Of a DNA stretch of 64,000 nucleotides, positions 1-9,356 are shown in pieces (the stretch's first letter is position 1; each line of letters starts with the position of its first letter). Location of the stretch: positions 124,001 to 188,000 of the forward strand of contig NZ_CANLBS010000008.1 of assembly GCF_947488945.1 (NCBI RefSeq), in the 5' to 3' direction. This DNA is from an uncultured Streptomyces sp. GTDB taxonomy: Bacteria > Actinomycetota > Actinomycetes > Streptomycetales > Streptomycetaceae. The notes below the pieces were generated by a model. It had not been told where the DNA came from. It did not search any database and was given only the letters and a program-made list of their open reading frames with translations. The position numbers and the translations under genes were made by a program.

Positions 1-1557
1 GACGGCGGCGATGGTCATGGAGGGGTTGCAGGCCCCGGTCGTGCCCGGGATGAGCGCGCCGTCGAGGACGTAGAGGCCACGTTGGCCCCGGACGCGTCCG
101 TCCAGGTCGCAGACGGTGCCCATGGGGGCGCCGCCCAGGGGGTGCCAAGTGCTGTTGACCAGCGCGTTGGTGTCGGTCAGCGCGCCCAGGCCCTGGGCGA
201 TCTTCGTGACCCTGCGGTGGATCGCCCGGTGGGCGGCGGCGTCGCCGCCCGAAGGCCAGTGCAGGGACACGGAGTCGGTGGCCGAGTCGTAGCGCAGGCG
301 CCCCCGGTCGGGGCTCACCCCGAAGCCGACCAGCATCGTCGTCCTGGTGTTGATTCCCAGCGGGGGGAGGGATGCCTGGATCACGGTGTGGGCGGTGTAC
401 GGGTCGTCCCACGCCTTGCTGCCGTAGACGACCGGGCCGCCCTGTTCGCCGCCGAAGTCCTCCCACAGGTTCGTCCAGGCGTAGATGCGGTCGCCGTTGG
501 TGCCCCAGCCCTCGCCGAGTCCGTCGGGCAGGTCGGGGATGGCTCCGGTCGCGCCCGCCCGGACCAGCAGCTTGCTGGTGTTGACGCTGCCCGCGGCCAT
601 GATCAGGGCCCGCGTGGTGAGGATCTTCTGCTCCCGCACGACGCCGTGGTCGTCGGTCCGGTCGACGTGCACGTCCCAACGGCCGTCGGCGGCCCGCGCG
701 ACGGAGGTGACGTCGTGGTGGGTGGCCACGGTGACTCTGCCGGTCGCCTCGGCCTCTTTCACGTACGTCACGTCGACGGAGTGCTTACCGCCGTTGTTGA
801 CGCCGAGCGCGCAGTCGCCGTTGGTGTACGACGGCTTCATCTCGCCCCGCAGTTCGGCCAGCGCGTAGTCCCAGTCCACCGGCATCGGGATCTTCTCCAG
901 GCCGTAACCGGCCTTGCGCACCCGGTCGGCAAAGATCCGGGCCGCACGGTAGTTCGGGGTGGCGATCAGTTCGTCGGGGGCGGTGGCCGGCCGGAGCATG
1001 CGGGCGACGCGGGGGTAGTGGACCTCGTTCATGCGCCGCCAGTCGAGTTCCTCGGGCAGCCAGGTGTTGAAGACCGCCTCGGACGGCTGGAGCGTCATGC
1101 CCTGGTACACGAGGGAACCACCGCCCACCCCGGCCGCGCAGACGCTCAAGATGTTCTCGCCCAGTACCGGTTCGAGAAGGCCGACGTAGGGCTCGAAGTT
1201 CAGTGGAGTGCCGATCAGCCGGGCGAGCGGCTTGACGGCGTCGGGCAGCGTGCCGTGCCACAGGGCGCGCTTGTCGAGACCGGAGACGCGTGGAAACGTC
1301 TCCGCGTTCGGACCGGTCGGCCAACGGCGACCGCGTTCCAGGACGGTTACCGGGACGCCCGCCTGCGCCAGCCGCAGCGCGGCGACGCCTCCGCCGAAGC
1401 CGGAACCGATGACGACGACCCGGTGCTCTTCGCGGGTCAGCGGGGTCCGGGCAGTCGCCGCCGAGGCTGCGGCAGTGGGGAGGACGCTCGACGCGGTCAC
1501 GGCGGCGGCGCCCGTGAGCACGGCGCGCCTGCTGGGAAAGCCGCTGGTGGAGGACAT
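1..1557 (-). CDS. choD: Cholesterol oxidase, secreted GMC flavoenzyme (3' end cut by window edge)
   Basis: Oxidises and isomerises 3-beta-hydroxysterols to 3-keto-4-ene steroids with O2, outside the cell. The visible 519 residues begin with a Tat-type signal (SRRAVL at residues 9-14, then an Ala-rich h-region). A Rossmann FAD motif follows (VVVIGSGFGGG, about residues 43-53). Near the end are H472 in WHPLGG and N511 in CNPS; these match by spacing the catalytic His and Asn of Streptomyces class I cholesterol oxidases. About 20 C-terminal residues are missing beyond base 1. The start is the ATG at 1557-1555, preceded by CAGGAG. The gene is divergent from the TetR gene at 2029, which is a natural candidate regulator. 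Family assignment is firm; substrate preference is inferred. Confidence 0.9.
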   Translation of the reverse strand, partial: MSSTSGFPSRRAVLTGAAAVTASSVLPTAAASAATARTPLTREEHRVVVIGSGFGGGVAALRLAQAGVPVTVLERGRRWPTGPNAETFPRVSGLDKRALWHGTLPDAVKPLARLIGTPLNFEPYVGLLEPVLGENILSVCAAGVGGGSLVYQGMTLQPSEAVFNTWLPEELDWRRMNEVHYPRVARMLRPATAPDELIATPNYRAARIFADRVRKAGYGLEKIPMPVDWDYALAELRGEMKPSYTNGDCALGVNNGGKHSVDVTYVKEAEATGRVTVATHHDVTSVARAADGRWDVHVDRTDDHGVVREQKILTTRALIMAAGSVNTSKLLVRAGATGAIPDLPDGLGEGWGTNGDRIYAWTNLWEDFGGEQGGPVVYGSKAWDDPYTAHTVIQASLPPLGINTRTTMLVGFGVSPDRGRLRYDSATDSVSLHWPSGGDAAAHRAIHRRVTKIAQGLGALTDTNALVNSTWHPLGGAPMGTVCDLDGRVRGQRGLYVLDGALIPGTTGACNPSMTIAAV

Positions 1558-1582
1558 GAGCAGCTCCTGGGAGAGGGGGAAG

Positions 1583-1636
1583 GTGCGGTCGGTCGCTGAC
1601 GTGCTGTCGGTCGCTGACGTGCGGTCGGTCGCTGTG
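1583..1636. repeat. 18-bp tandem repeat, three copies, in the cholesterol oxidase leader
   Basis: Three head-to-tail copies of GTGCGGTCGGTCGCTGAC start at 1583, 1601 and 1619. The second copy has one substitution and the third differs in its last two bases. The array lies 26 bp upstream of the cholesterol oxidase start, so it would be transcribed as part of its leader. It could be a multi-copy regulator site or neutral slippage. Confidence 0.85.
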
Positions 1637-1742
1637 CGGGGTCCGACGCAGGGCGGATCGCGCCCTCCGGAGCATGATTTCTTGTCGCGCGCATGACACG
1701 TAACGGGCGGACGAGTGCGGTTACTCGCCAGTCACCTACTGC

Positions 1743-1779
1743 AGAGTAAAGAGGGGTGTCAGTCAGAGACAAGGTGTCT
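1743..1779 (-). promoter_or_regulatory. Candidate promoter plus short palindrome for the cholesterol oxidase gene
   Basis: On the minus strand TTGTCT (1772-1767) and TACTCT (1748-1743) are separated by 18 bp, a plausible housekeeping-type promoter. The -35 box lies inside the palindrome AGACA-AGG-TGTCT (1767-1779), a possible operator. This would give a leader of roughly 180 nt that includes the 18-bp repeats. The rest of the 471-bp gap (1558-2028) shows no convincing gene. Confidence 0.35.
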
Positions 1780-2028
1780 GCACGTGCCGCGTGAAGTCCG
1801 CGCCAAAGCTCCGACGCGGCCGTGCGCCGGGCGCCGACGGCTCGGACACAGACGTGCCGCCTTCGGCGACGGCTCGCACAAAGCACCGTTCACGCTGTTC
1901 GGGAACGCGAGGCCCCCGGATATGCTGCGGCGAGGCGGAACGGGAGAGCGGGCCGCGGGGACGGACGAGCAGGCCGCGGGGGGCATCAGGTGCCGCCGCG
2001 GACTTCGCGGCGGGCGACGGGAGACGGT

Positions 2029-2628
2029 GTGCAGCAGTCCCTCACGGAGCGCCGCAAGGAAGCTCTGCGACTCGAGATCGCCGTCGCGGCCCTCCAACTG
2101 TTCACCTCACAGGGCGTCGTGGCGACGACGGGCGAGCAGATCGCCCGAGTCGTCGGCATCTCCTCCCGTACCCTGTGGCGCCACTTCCCGAGCAAGGAGA
2201 GCTGCGTACTGCCCCTGCTCGGAGCGGGACTCGACTTCATCGTCGAACGGTTGCGGCACTGGCCCAGGGACATGAGCCTGCTGGAGTTCTTCGCGAAGAC
2301 GTGCCGCGAGGGCGATCTGCCCGCGGCCGTCCCCGCCATCCTCGACCTGATTCGCATGACCTCCACCGAATCGGCTCTGCGCGCCGTCTGGCTGCAGGCG
2401 CACGACGAGGCCCTTCCCGTCCTGACCGAACTGCTCGCGGAACGCTCCGGCGCGCAGGCCGGCGACTTGAGGGTCGCCGTGCACGCCGCCACGCTCAACG
2501 GCGCGCTGCGCGCCGCCATGGAGGAGTTCGCGCGCAGATACGCGGACTTCCCGGAGGCATCGGACAGCGAGATCGCCTCATGCCTGAACGCCGCCCTGAA
2601 CGCGGCGGCGGAGGGCCTGCCGTACTGA
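2029..2628 (+). CDS. TetR-family transcriptional regulator
   Basis: A 199-residue repressor-type protein. The N-terminal TetR DNA-binding domain spans residues 12-58, with the helix-turn-helix in TTGEQIARVVGISSRTLWRHF and the typical F-x-SKE continuation. The remainder is an all-helical ligand-binding half. The start chosen is the GTG at 2029, preceded by GACGGGAG; an in-frame upstream extension is Arg-rich and does not look coding. It is transcribed away from the cholesterol oxidase gene, so local control of that gene is likely but inferred. The ligand is unknown. Confidence 0.85.
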   Translation: MQQSLTERRKEALRLEIAVAALQLFTSQGVVATTGEQIARVVGISSRTLWRHFPSKESCVLPLLGAGLDFIVERLRHWPRDMSLLEFFAKTCREGDLPAAVPAILDLIRMTSTESALRAVWLQAHDEALPVLTELLAERSGAQAGDLRVAVHAATLNGALRAAMEEFARRYADFPEASDSEIASCLNAALNAAAEGLPY

Positions 2629-2750
2629 AGGTGGTTGCACAACGCCTGGGACAGGGCGTCCCTCACCTCACTCCGGAGACCGGACTCCGCTACACCCGGC
2701 TCCCCGCAGCGCGCGTTTCAGGGGTGCGGTCAACCCAGAAGGCTGCGCGG

Positions 2751-3137
2751 TCAGCGCCGGCCGCCGATGCGGCGGTCGTCGGCCAGTCCGGTGAGCGGGC
2801 CGAACTCGCAGGCAAGCTGGGTCCACGTCAGAACCTCGCCGCAGCGGGCCGGGAACTCCTTCGGGTCGAACTCGGGCATGGTCCAGGTGCCGGTGCCCCG
2901 GTCCCGCAGCCACAGGTCCCCGTCACCGTCGACCACGGTCGGCGGGACCGGTACGGGCTCGGCCTGATCGGTCGGCTCCCAGGTGACCCGGCCCGGGTGG
3001 GAGACGCGGCGCAGCTCGGCGGTGGCCAGCCGCGCGGCCAGGTCGCGGGTGGACTCTTCGGCGTCCTTGACCGACGCGAGTCGGAATGCGTCGTCAAGTA
3101 CGGGCAGGGCTGGATTCTTGCTGCGCTTTGAACTCAT
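2751..3137 (-). CDS. Conserved hypothetical protein, 128 aa
   Basis: I do not recognise the family. The protein starts MSSKRSKNPALP and has no signal peptide or membrane segment. It contains an Arg/Ala-rich helical stretch (about residues 25-45). The Trp- and acid-rich C-terminal half carries DGDGDLWLRDRGTGTWTMPE and a conserved-looking DPKEFPARCGEVLTW segment. The ATG at 3137 is preceded by GGAGG about 10 bp away. It lies tail to tail with the TetR gene and head to head with the MerR gene. The 290-bp gap to the MerR gene (3138-3427) shows nothing further. Confidence 0.65.
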   Translation of the reverse strand: MSSKRSKNPALPVLDDAFRLASVKDAEESTRDLAARLATAELRRVSHPGRVTWEPTDQAEPVPVPPTVVDGDGDLWLRDRGTGTWTMPEFDPKEFPARCGEVLTWTQLACEFGPLTGLADDRRIGGRR

Positions 3138-3427
3138 ACGCTGACTACCTCCGGTGGGGGGCGTCACATCCGTTATGGCGCCCCGTAGGGGAACACGGTA
3201 TCCGAGGCGGAAGGCCGGGCCGACTACGACCACTGCCCAGGTGGAGGCGCCGGGACACCGGGTGGTGGGACCAGCAGCGCTTCGTCACCCTGAGTGATCT
3301 TGCCTGATGGCGGGCATCTTCGAGGTGTGAGACCGGGGATGTCGAGCGGCTCCGGGGGGAGTTGGCGACGTTCAGGAACCCACGGGCGCTTGAGTCTCCA
3401 GCCGCCGGAGGGTCCAGGATCTGACTC

Positions 3428-4336
3428 ATGGACGACGAACGCACCGAAGTGCTCACCATCGGCCGTCTCGCGCACCGCACCGGACTTCCGGTACGTACCC
3501 TGCGCTTCTGGTCGGACGAGGGGGCGGTACCGCCCGTAGCCCGCTCCGCGGGCGGCTACCGGCTGTACGACGCCGCGTCCGTGGCCCGCGTCGAGTTGGT
3601 CCGCACCCTGCGGGAGCTGGGCCTCGGGCTCGATGACGTGTGCCGTGTCCTGAGTGGCCGCTCCACGGTCGCCGGGGTCGCCGGCGCGCATGTGGCCGCG
3701 CTCGACGCGCAGATCCGCTCCCTCAAGGTGAGCCGGGCCGTCCTGTCCACCGTGGCGAAACGTGGTTCGACCGTTGAGGAGACAGCACTGATGAACCGGT
3801 TGGCGCGGCTTTCCGCCGCCGAGCGCAAGCAGATCATCGACGAGTTCAAGGAGGAGGTGTTCGGCGGCCTCGACGACCCGCGCTTTCGCGACCGCGTGCG
3901 CGCTTACAGCATCGATTTGCCCGACGATCCCACACCCGAGCAGGTCGACGCCTGGATCGACCTGGCCGAATTGGTTCGGGACCCCGGGTTCCGCGCCCGG
4001 TTGCGCACATGGATGGAACTCAACACCCCCGTACCGGGGCAGGGCCGTCCGCCCGGGGCGTCCATCTGGTGGGCCAGGCAGGTCGTGCAGACCGTCGGGG
4101 AGGTCAGAAAGCGCGGGGTCGCTCCCGAGGGGCCGGCAGCGGCAAAGGTGCTGTCCGAGCTGTACGGTGACGCCGATCGGGCCGCCGTGCTGCGCAGCCT
4201 GGAGGCAGGGATCGAGGCAGGAGCAGAGCACTACCGCAGGCTCGTCGCCCGGGTGCGCGGGCAGCATGCGTCCCCCGACGCGACCGGGGAGCTGGAATGG
4301 CTGGCGCGGGCCCTGTGCGCCGCGGTGCAGACCTGA
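3428..4336 (+). CDS. MerR-family transcriptional regulator
   Basis: 302 residues. The N-terminal MerR winged-helix domain (about residues 10-78) begins LTIGRLAHRTGLPVRTLRFW and includes the wing motif GYRLYDAASVARV. A dimerisation helix follows (about 88-115). The roughly 190-residue C-terminal domain begins LSAAERKQIIDEF and is helical and Trp-containing, like the uncharacterised effector domains of Streptomyces MerR proteins. No Cys metal-binding cluster is visible, so a small-molecule ligand is more likely than a metal. Its target is not evident; no neighbour shares its orientation. Confidence 0.85.
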   Translation: MDDERTEVLTIGRLAHRTGLPVRTLRFWSDEGAVPPVARSAGGYRLYDAASVARVELVRTLRELGLGLDDVCRVLSGRSTVAGVAGAHVAALDAQIRSLKVSRAVLSTVAKRGSTVEETALMNRLARLSAAERKQIIDEFKEEVFGGLDDPRFRDRVRAYSIDLPDDPTPEQVDAWIDLAELVRDPGFRARLRTWMELNTPVPGQGRPPGASIWWARQVVQTVGEVRKRGVAPEGPAAAKVLSELYGDADRAAVLRSLEAGIEAGAEHYRRLVARVRGQHASPDATGELEWLARALCAAVQT

Positions 4337-4426
4337 CCCGGTGCTCGACCTCGGCGCCGGGCGGGCCGCCCGCCTCGCGGTGCCTCTCGACCGCTCCCAC
4401 ACGGTCCCCGACCGGTCCCCAAAAAC

Positions 4427-4470
4427 GATCAAGGGCCGGTATCGGATGTCTCCGATACCGGCCCTTGATC
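4427..4470 (-). terminator. Intrinsic terminator of tRNA-Pro
   Basis: A perfect 20-bp stem, GATCAAGGGCCGGTATCGGA (4427-4446), pairs with 4451-4470 around a TGTC loop. On the minus strand it is followed by GTTTTTGG. It sits 16 bp beyond the 3' end of the tRNA gene. A degraded copy occurs at 45724-45753. Confidence 0.9.
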
Positions 4471-4485
4471 AACGACTGTCTCCAG

Positions 4486-4559
<74 letters not shown>

Positions 4560-4613
4560 CTGCGGTCCCGCTCCGGTCGTTCCGTCCGGCGCGGTCGCAG
4601 GGAAAACATTACC

Positions 4614-7271
4614 TCACTCGGAGGACCGGATCGACGCGCCCGCGCGCTGGGCGCGCTCGACGAGTTCCTCCGCTCCGCACCGGACGGCCAGCTTCTGGGC
4701 CTGGGCGAGCTCCCGGCGGTCCCGCGTCGCGACACCGTAGTCGTAGCGGGCGAGCGCCAGCTCGTACTGGGAGTCGGACGCCGTGAGGTGGCGGACGGCA
4801 TCGGCGAGGAGGCGGTGGGCCTCCTCCTCGGGGGCGAAGAGCGCCAGGCAGCGCAGGGCCTCGCCGATGGCGGTGTCGGTGCCGAAGCGCTCGGCGTGCT
4901 GCCTGGCCCGGTTGGCCAGCTCGGCGGCGCGCACGGGGTCCTCGTCCCTCAGCGCACGGGCGAGGTCGCCGGCCCACGGGGCCCACACTCCGTTGAACCG
5001 TTCGCGCGCCTCCAGGGCGGCGCCGATCGACTCCAGCTCGGCGATCGCCTCCTTGGTGCGGCCCTCCGCCAGCAGCAGCCTGCCGTGGACGCAGGGGCCG
5101 TCCGGCAGGACCATGGCGCTGGGCCACGGCGCACCGAACTTGTACCGGTCGGCGACGAGCCGCGCCTCCGCGGTACGCCCACGGGCCAGCAGGGTGTCGA
5201 TGAGCAGGCACGCGGCGTCCCACTGCACGGCGAGCCCGGTGCCGACGCGGTCGGCGAGCCGCAGGCCCTCGCGGAGGAAGCCCTCGGCCTCCGCGAGCTT
5301 CCCGCGCCGCCGGTGGACCAGGCCCATCAGGGTGTGCGCGAAGGCGAGGTGCGCGCCGCTCCAGCCGGAGATCTCGAAGGCCCGCACCGCCTCGCTGAAC
5401 AGGCTTTCGGCCCGGTCGAGCTGGTCGGTGAAGGCGTAGGTGATCCCGACCATGGTGGGGAATTCGAAGCCCCATTCGGCGTCCGTCCAGCCGAGCCCGC
5501 GGGCCGGGCTGCCGTTCACCAGGGCGCGTTCGCAGTAGTCCACGATCATGGCGGCGTTCTCGCCGCGCATCATGGCGTCGAAGGCGCGGATCGTCAGCAG
5601 GGCGCGCTCGGCGTTGTCGCGTCCGGCGAGGTGCCGGGTGTTGTTGGCGAGCCGGCGCGAGCGCCCGGGGGCGTCCACCTCCTCGGCCTGCATGCCCTCC
5701 CACTGGAAGTGCGCGGCCTGGAGCCGCATCAGCCCCGGACCCGGCGCGGTGCGCGCGGCTTCGGAGGCGAGGGTGGCGGCGGCCTCGCGGAGTTCGTTGT
5801 TGTGCGCGAGCGCGGCGGCCAGCCGGAACGTCGCGTCCACCCGGAGGGCGTCGTCGAGGCCCGGCATCTCCAGGGCCGTCCGCAGGTGGCGGACGGTGGT
5901 GGGCGGGGAGCTCAGCAGCGTCGCGCAGCCGAGTTCGTACAGGACGGGGGCGTGGTCCTCCGGGCGCGGGGGTTCCCGCAGGGCGCGCTCCAGACAGCGC
6001 CGGGCCGCTTCGGGCGCGCCGACGGCCAGGTGCTGACGAGCCGCTTCGCGGAGCTGTCGGACCACGTCCTGGTCGGCCTCGGGGTGCACTTCCAGCAGAT
6101 GGCGGGAGGCGGCCGCCGCCCCCATGCCGGCCTCGGTGATGGCCCAGGCGGCCCTGCCGTGGAACGCGGTGCGGGTGGCGGACGGTATGGAGCGGTAGAT
6201 GGCGCTCGCGATCAACGGGTGGACGAACTCCAGCGGGTCGAAGCCGGTGACGATGCGGGCGTCGCGCAGCCTCGCCGTGCAGTCGGCGGCCTCGGCGGGG
6301 GTCATGCCCGCCAGTGAGGCGGCCAGCTCCTGCGAGATCTCCGTTCCGAGGACGGCGGCCGCCCAGGCGAACCGGTTGGCGTTGGTGCCGAGTCGTTCGA
6401 GCCGGGCGACGAGACCGCTGCCGCGGGCCGACGCGCCGAGTTCGCGCAGTTCGCCGGCGGATTCCTCGACGGGCGGCAGCTGGTTGTCCTGGACCTTGGC
6501 GACGAGTTCGACGGCCTCGTACGGGTTGCCGCCCGTGACGGCCCACACCTCGCGGCAGAAGGGGTCGTCGGCGTGCTCGCCGAGTGCCGCGCGGACCAGT
6601 TCGGCGGTCGCGTCCGGGGTGAGGGCGCGCAGCGCGACCCTGACGAGGCGGCTCTTGCTCTCGGGGCCGCCGGCCGCGGGGCTCCAGTCGGCGACCCAGT
6701 CGTCGCCGCGATCGGCCAGCTCCTTCGGGCGCTGTGCCTGGACGACGAGGACGGGGAGTTCGTGGAGGTGCGCGGTGAACCGGGAGAGCCAGGCGAGTGA
6801 TTCGCCGTCGGCCCAGTGCGCGTCGTCCACGACGAGCAGGAGCGGGCGGTGGCTGAGCCGGGTGGCGAGGCCTCTGACCACGTGGTCCAGGCCGTCGCGG
6901 ACACCCTGCGGGTCCGGCTGCGGCCCACTCGGCTGCGCCAGGCCGAGGGCCGGGGCGGTGATCTCGTACCAGTCGCCGAACAGCTCGAGCCGGTCGTCGA
7001 GCGACAGCTCGTCGAGGGCGGGCTGCAGCAGTTGGCGTACGACGTGGAAGGGCACGGAGGTCACGGTCTCGCCGCCGCGGGCCGACCAGACGGTGCAACG
7101 GTCCGCGGCCATCGTCTGGATCTCCGCCAGCAGCGCGGTCTTCCCGATGCCCCCTTCTCCGCTGAACACCAGCAGCCCGCCTATGGCTTGGGCTCCGCAC
7201 AGGGCGTTCAACGCTTCGGTGGCAGCCTGGATCTCGGGCTCGCGCTCGTACAACGGCCGGGACGGCTTCAT
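4614..7271 (-). CDS. STAND/LAL-type ATPase without the LuxR helix-turn-helix
   Basis: 885 residues with the architecture of large ATP-binding LuxR (LAL/MalT-like) regulators. The N-terminal AAA/STAND module has Walker A GEGGIGKT (residues 38-45) and Walker B LLLVVDDAHWAD (about 145-156). A winged-helix/arm region follows, then a long TPR-like helical array from about residue 400 to the end. A usual LAL protein continues with an approximately 60-residue LuxR HTH after this point. This one stops at ASIRSSE, 54 bp from the tRNA-Pro gene, so no DNA-binding domain is visible. It may act through a partner or be a truncated regulator. The start is the ATG at 7271 after GGGGAGGC. Confidence 0.85.
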   Translation of the reverse strand: MKPSRPLYEREPEIQAATEALNALCGAQAIGGLLVFSGEGGIGKTALLAEIQTMAADRCTVWSARGGETVTSVPFHVVRQLLQPALDELSLDDRLELFGDWYEITAPALGLAQPSGPQPDPQGVRDGLDHVVRGLATRLSHRPLLLVVDDAHWADGESLAWLSRFTAHLHELPVLVVQAQRPKELADRGDDWVADWSPAAGGPESKSRLVRVALRALTPDATAELVRAALGEHADDPFCREVWAVTGGNPYEAVELVAKVQDNQLPPVEESAGELRELGASARGSGLVARLERLGTNANRFAWAAAVLGTEISQELAASLAGMTPAEAADCTARLRDARIVTGFDPLEFVHPLIASAIYRSIPSATRTAFHGRAAWAITEAGMGAAAASRHLLEVHPEADQDVVRQLREAARQHLAVGAPEAARRCLERALREPPRPEDHAPVLYELGCATLLSSPPTTVRHLRTALEMPGLDDALRVDATFRLAAALAHNNELREAAATLASEAARTAPGPGLMRLQAAHFQWEGMQAEEVDAPGRSRRLANNTRHLAGRDNAERALLTIRAFDAMMRGENAAMIVDYCERALVNGSPARGLGWTDAEWGFEFPTMVGITYAFTDQLDRAESLFSEAVRAFEISGWSGAHLAFAHTLMGLVHRRRGKLAEAEGFLREGLRLADRVGTGLAVQWDAACLLIDTLLARGRTAEARLVADRYKFGAPWPSAMVLPDGPCVHGRLLLAEGRTKEAIAELESIGAALEARERFNGVWAPWAGDLARALRDEDPVRAAELANRARQHAERFGTDTAIGEALRCLALFAPEEEAHRLLADAVRHLTASDSQYELALARYDYGVATRDRRELAQAQKLAVRCGAEELVERAQRAGASIRSSE

Positions 7272-7394
7272 GCCTCCCCTTCCCCAGAGTGGTGCGGACG
7301 ACTGTCGAGACTAGTCGTGCGCGGGGGGCCACGGACAGTGGTTGGCGGAGTTCACCACACCGTTTCGCGCCAGGTACGAGGCACAATCGGGGAT

Positions 7395-7874
7395 GTGGAC
7401 GAGACGCGCAGGGACCGGGACGCCGACGGCAGGGCGCACAACGCGCGCCCCCGGGACGGGCTGGGCCGCCCGCTCCCGTACGGCAGCCACGGGGTGGAGC
7501 GACAGCCCGAGGGCGTGGTGCGCGCCCCCGGCGAGACCGTGCGCGAGGCGCAGCGGCTGCTGGGGGCCGGGATGCCGTTCCACGCCCACGAGGTGTTCGA
7601 GGACGCCTGGAAATCGGGGCCCCAGGAGGAACGCGAACTGTGGCGGGGCATGGCCCAGTTGGCGGTGGGGCTGACGCACGCGGCGCGGGGGAACGCGGCG
7701 GGCGGGGCACGGCTGCTGCGACGCGGCGCCGCCGCGATCGCCGCCTACCGGGCGGTCGACCCGCACGGGCTCCGGGTCGCCGCGCTGATCGCCTGGGCCG
7801 AGGAGCTGGCGGACCGGCTGGGGGCGGGGGGCGTGATGGACGCGGCGTCGGAGGCGCCACGGCTCCGCCCCTGA
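7395..7874 (+). CDS. DUF309 family protein
   Basis: 159 residues. The hallmark DUF309 motif HAHEVFEDAW lies at residues 63-72, followed by the helical LWRGMAQLAVGLTHAARGN segment. The Arg/Asp-rich N-terminus ends in the conserved-looking GRPLPYG. The family is small, helical and probably cytosolic with no established biochemical role. The start is taken as the GTG at 7395, which keeps the whole N-terminal motif and follows GGGG. An ATG two bases earlier is in a different frame. Confidence 0.8.
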   Translation: MDETRRDRDADGRAHNARPRDGLGRPLPYGSHGVERQPEGVVRAPGETVREAQRLLGAGMPFHAHEVFEDAWKSGPQEERELWRGMAQLAVGLTHAARGNAAGGARLLRRGAAAIAAYRAVDPHGLRVAALIAWAEELADRLGAGGVMDAASEAPRLRP

Positions 7875-8060
7875 GAGCGGCCGATGCGCCCCGGGGGCGG
7901 GGTGCCGGGGCGGCCTCCACACCGGCCTTCGACCGGCGGCGGATCCGTCGCGGCGGCCTTCTTTCTTGACCGGAACCCGTCGCACGACGATCATGCGCTG
8001 CATCACGCGCGGGGGAACCACTCCTCCGCGACCACGCAGCGATCTGGAGACGACCTCCCC

Positions 8061-8483
8061 ATGACCGACATCGTCAACGGCCTCGGCCGCGCCACCGCCT
8101 ACGGGGCGCTCGGCGTCGTCCTCCTCGTGCTCGGCATCTTCCTGATCGACGCCCTGACCCCCGGGAAGCTCGGCCGGCAGATATGGGAGGAGCGCAACCG
8201 GAACGCGGCGGTCCTGCTCAGCTCGGCCCTGGTGGGCATCGGCGGCATCGTCTTCACCTCGATCTGGACGACGTACGAGGACTTCGGCAAGGGCCTGGTG
8301 TCGACGGCGGCCTTCGGGCTGCTCGGCCTGGTCATGATGGCCGTCGCCTTCCTCGTCGTGGACCTGGTGACGCCGGGCAAGCTCGGTGCCACGCTGGTGG
8401 AGCGGGAGCCGCACCCGGCGGTCTGGGTCACGGCCTCCTGCAACCTCGCCGTCGCCGCCATCGTCTCGGCCTCGATCGCCTGA
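8061..8483 (+). CDS. DUF350 family membrane protein
   Basis: 140 residues with four hydrophobic segments (about 13-32, 48-68, 79-101, 120-139). They form two internal repeats, each ending in a DxxTPGKLG signature (LIDALTPGKLG and VDLVTPGKLG). The duplicated arrangement is typical of DUF350. The function of the family is unknown; an inner-membrane location is clear from hydrophobicity. The ATG at 8061 follows GGAGACGACC. Upstream, 7875-8060 shows no gene. Confidence 0.8.
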   Translation: MTDIVNGLGRATAYGALGVVLLVLGIFLIDALTPGKLGRQIWEERNRNAAVLLSSALVGIGGIVFTSIWTTYEDFGKGLVSTAAFGLLGLVMMAVAFLVVDLVTPGKLGATLVEREPHPAVWVTASCNLAVAAIVSASIA

Positions 8484-8673
8484 CACCTCGTCACCCGTTC
8501 CCCGGCTGCACCGCCCGGCTCCCCTCCCGCCCCGACACCACGTCGTCCGAAGCGCCCGGGCGGGCCTGGGCCGATGCGGCGCGGGGGCGGGAGTGCGGGG
8601 CGGCACGGTGCGCGGGCGGGCGGCGTGGAGGCGCGCGCGATCCGTGCACGCGCAGCCGTTACGATCCGACCGC

Positions 8674-9315
8674 ATGAGTACAGCTGACCAGGAACAGACC
8701 CACGACGAGGACCACCCGCCGGCCTCCCCGACCGCTTCCGCCGTCCCCCGCGGGGACGACAGCGCCTCCGCCAGCACGGTCCCGGGCACGGACCGGAGTG
8801 CCGACGGCGCCCCGGCCGGCCACGACGGGGCGGTCGGCGCGCGGGCGAACGGCGGGGAGCCGGAGGGCCCGGCAACAGACTCCGAAGGGGCGGCAGCCGA
8901 GGAAGCGGACGCCCCGACGGACTCCGCCGGCGCCGTAGCCGGTACCGCCACCCAGCCCGCCCGGCCTCACCAGCCCGACGTGCCCGCCCAGCCCCAGCAG
9001 CTCGCCCGGCCTGCCCAGCCGGAGCAGCCTGCCCCGGCCGCCGACGACGCCCCACAGGCTCCACTGACGCCCCGTCAGGCCCGTCGGCTCCGGGTCGTCC
9101 TGTCCTCGCTCGGCATGGCGGCGATGGCGGTCGTGCTGGCGCTGCGCCTCGCGAGCCGTGCGTCGGTCCTGGTCGTGGGGGTGTACGGGATCGCACTCAT
9201 ACTCTGCGGCATCGTCCTCGAACTGAGCCGCAACGGGCGCACCCGTCTGGGGAGTTGGCTGCTCGGGGCGACGCTGGTCGCGGCGATCGGCACCGACTGG
9301 CTGCTGCTCCCCTGA
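8674..9315 (+). CDS. Membrane protein with long disordered N-terminus
   Basis: 213 residues. Residues 1-125 are low-complexity and rich in Ala, Pro, Gln, Asp and Glu, with AQPxQ-like repeats around residues 92-115. Three hydrophobic segments follow (about 145-163, 165-182 and 192-212), with RQARRLR just before the first. No enzyme or transporter motif is visible. It probably anchors in the membrane with the acidic tail in the cytosol. The ATG at 8674 fixes the start, but its ribosome site is weak. Function unknown. Confidence 0.65.
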   Translation: MSTADQEQTHDEDHPPASPTASAVPRGDDSASASTVPGTDRSADGAPAGHDGAVGARANGGEPEGPATDSEGAAAEEADAPTDSAGAVAGTATQPARPHQPDVPAQPQQLARPAQPEQPAPAADDAPQAPLTPRQARRLRVVLSSLGMAAMAVVLALRLASRASVLVVGVYGIALILCGIVLELSRNGRTRLGSWLLGATLVAAIGTDWLLLP

Positions 9316-9356
9316 GCCGTGCCGCCCGCTCCCCCGCCGGCTCGGGGTGGACCGCC

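Noticed and set aside
82..1599. A 505-residue plus-strand frame opposite the cholesterol oxidase
   Set aside because: No ribosome site or family features; the minus strand encodes a recognisable flavoenzyme with Tat signal and active-site residues.
7393..7674. Alternative frame from the ATG at 7393
   Set aside because: It yields an Arg/Pro-rich product; the GTG at 7395 gives the DUF309 protein.
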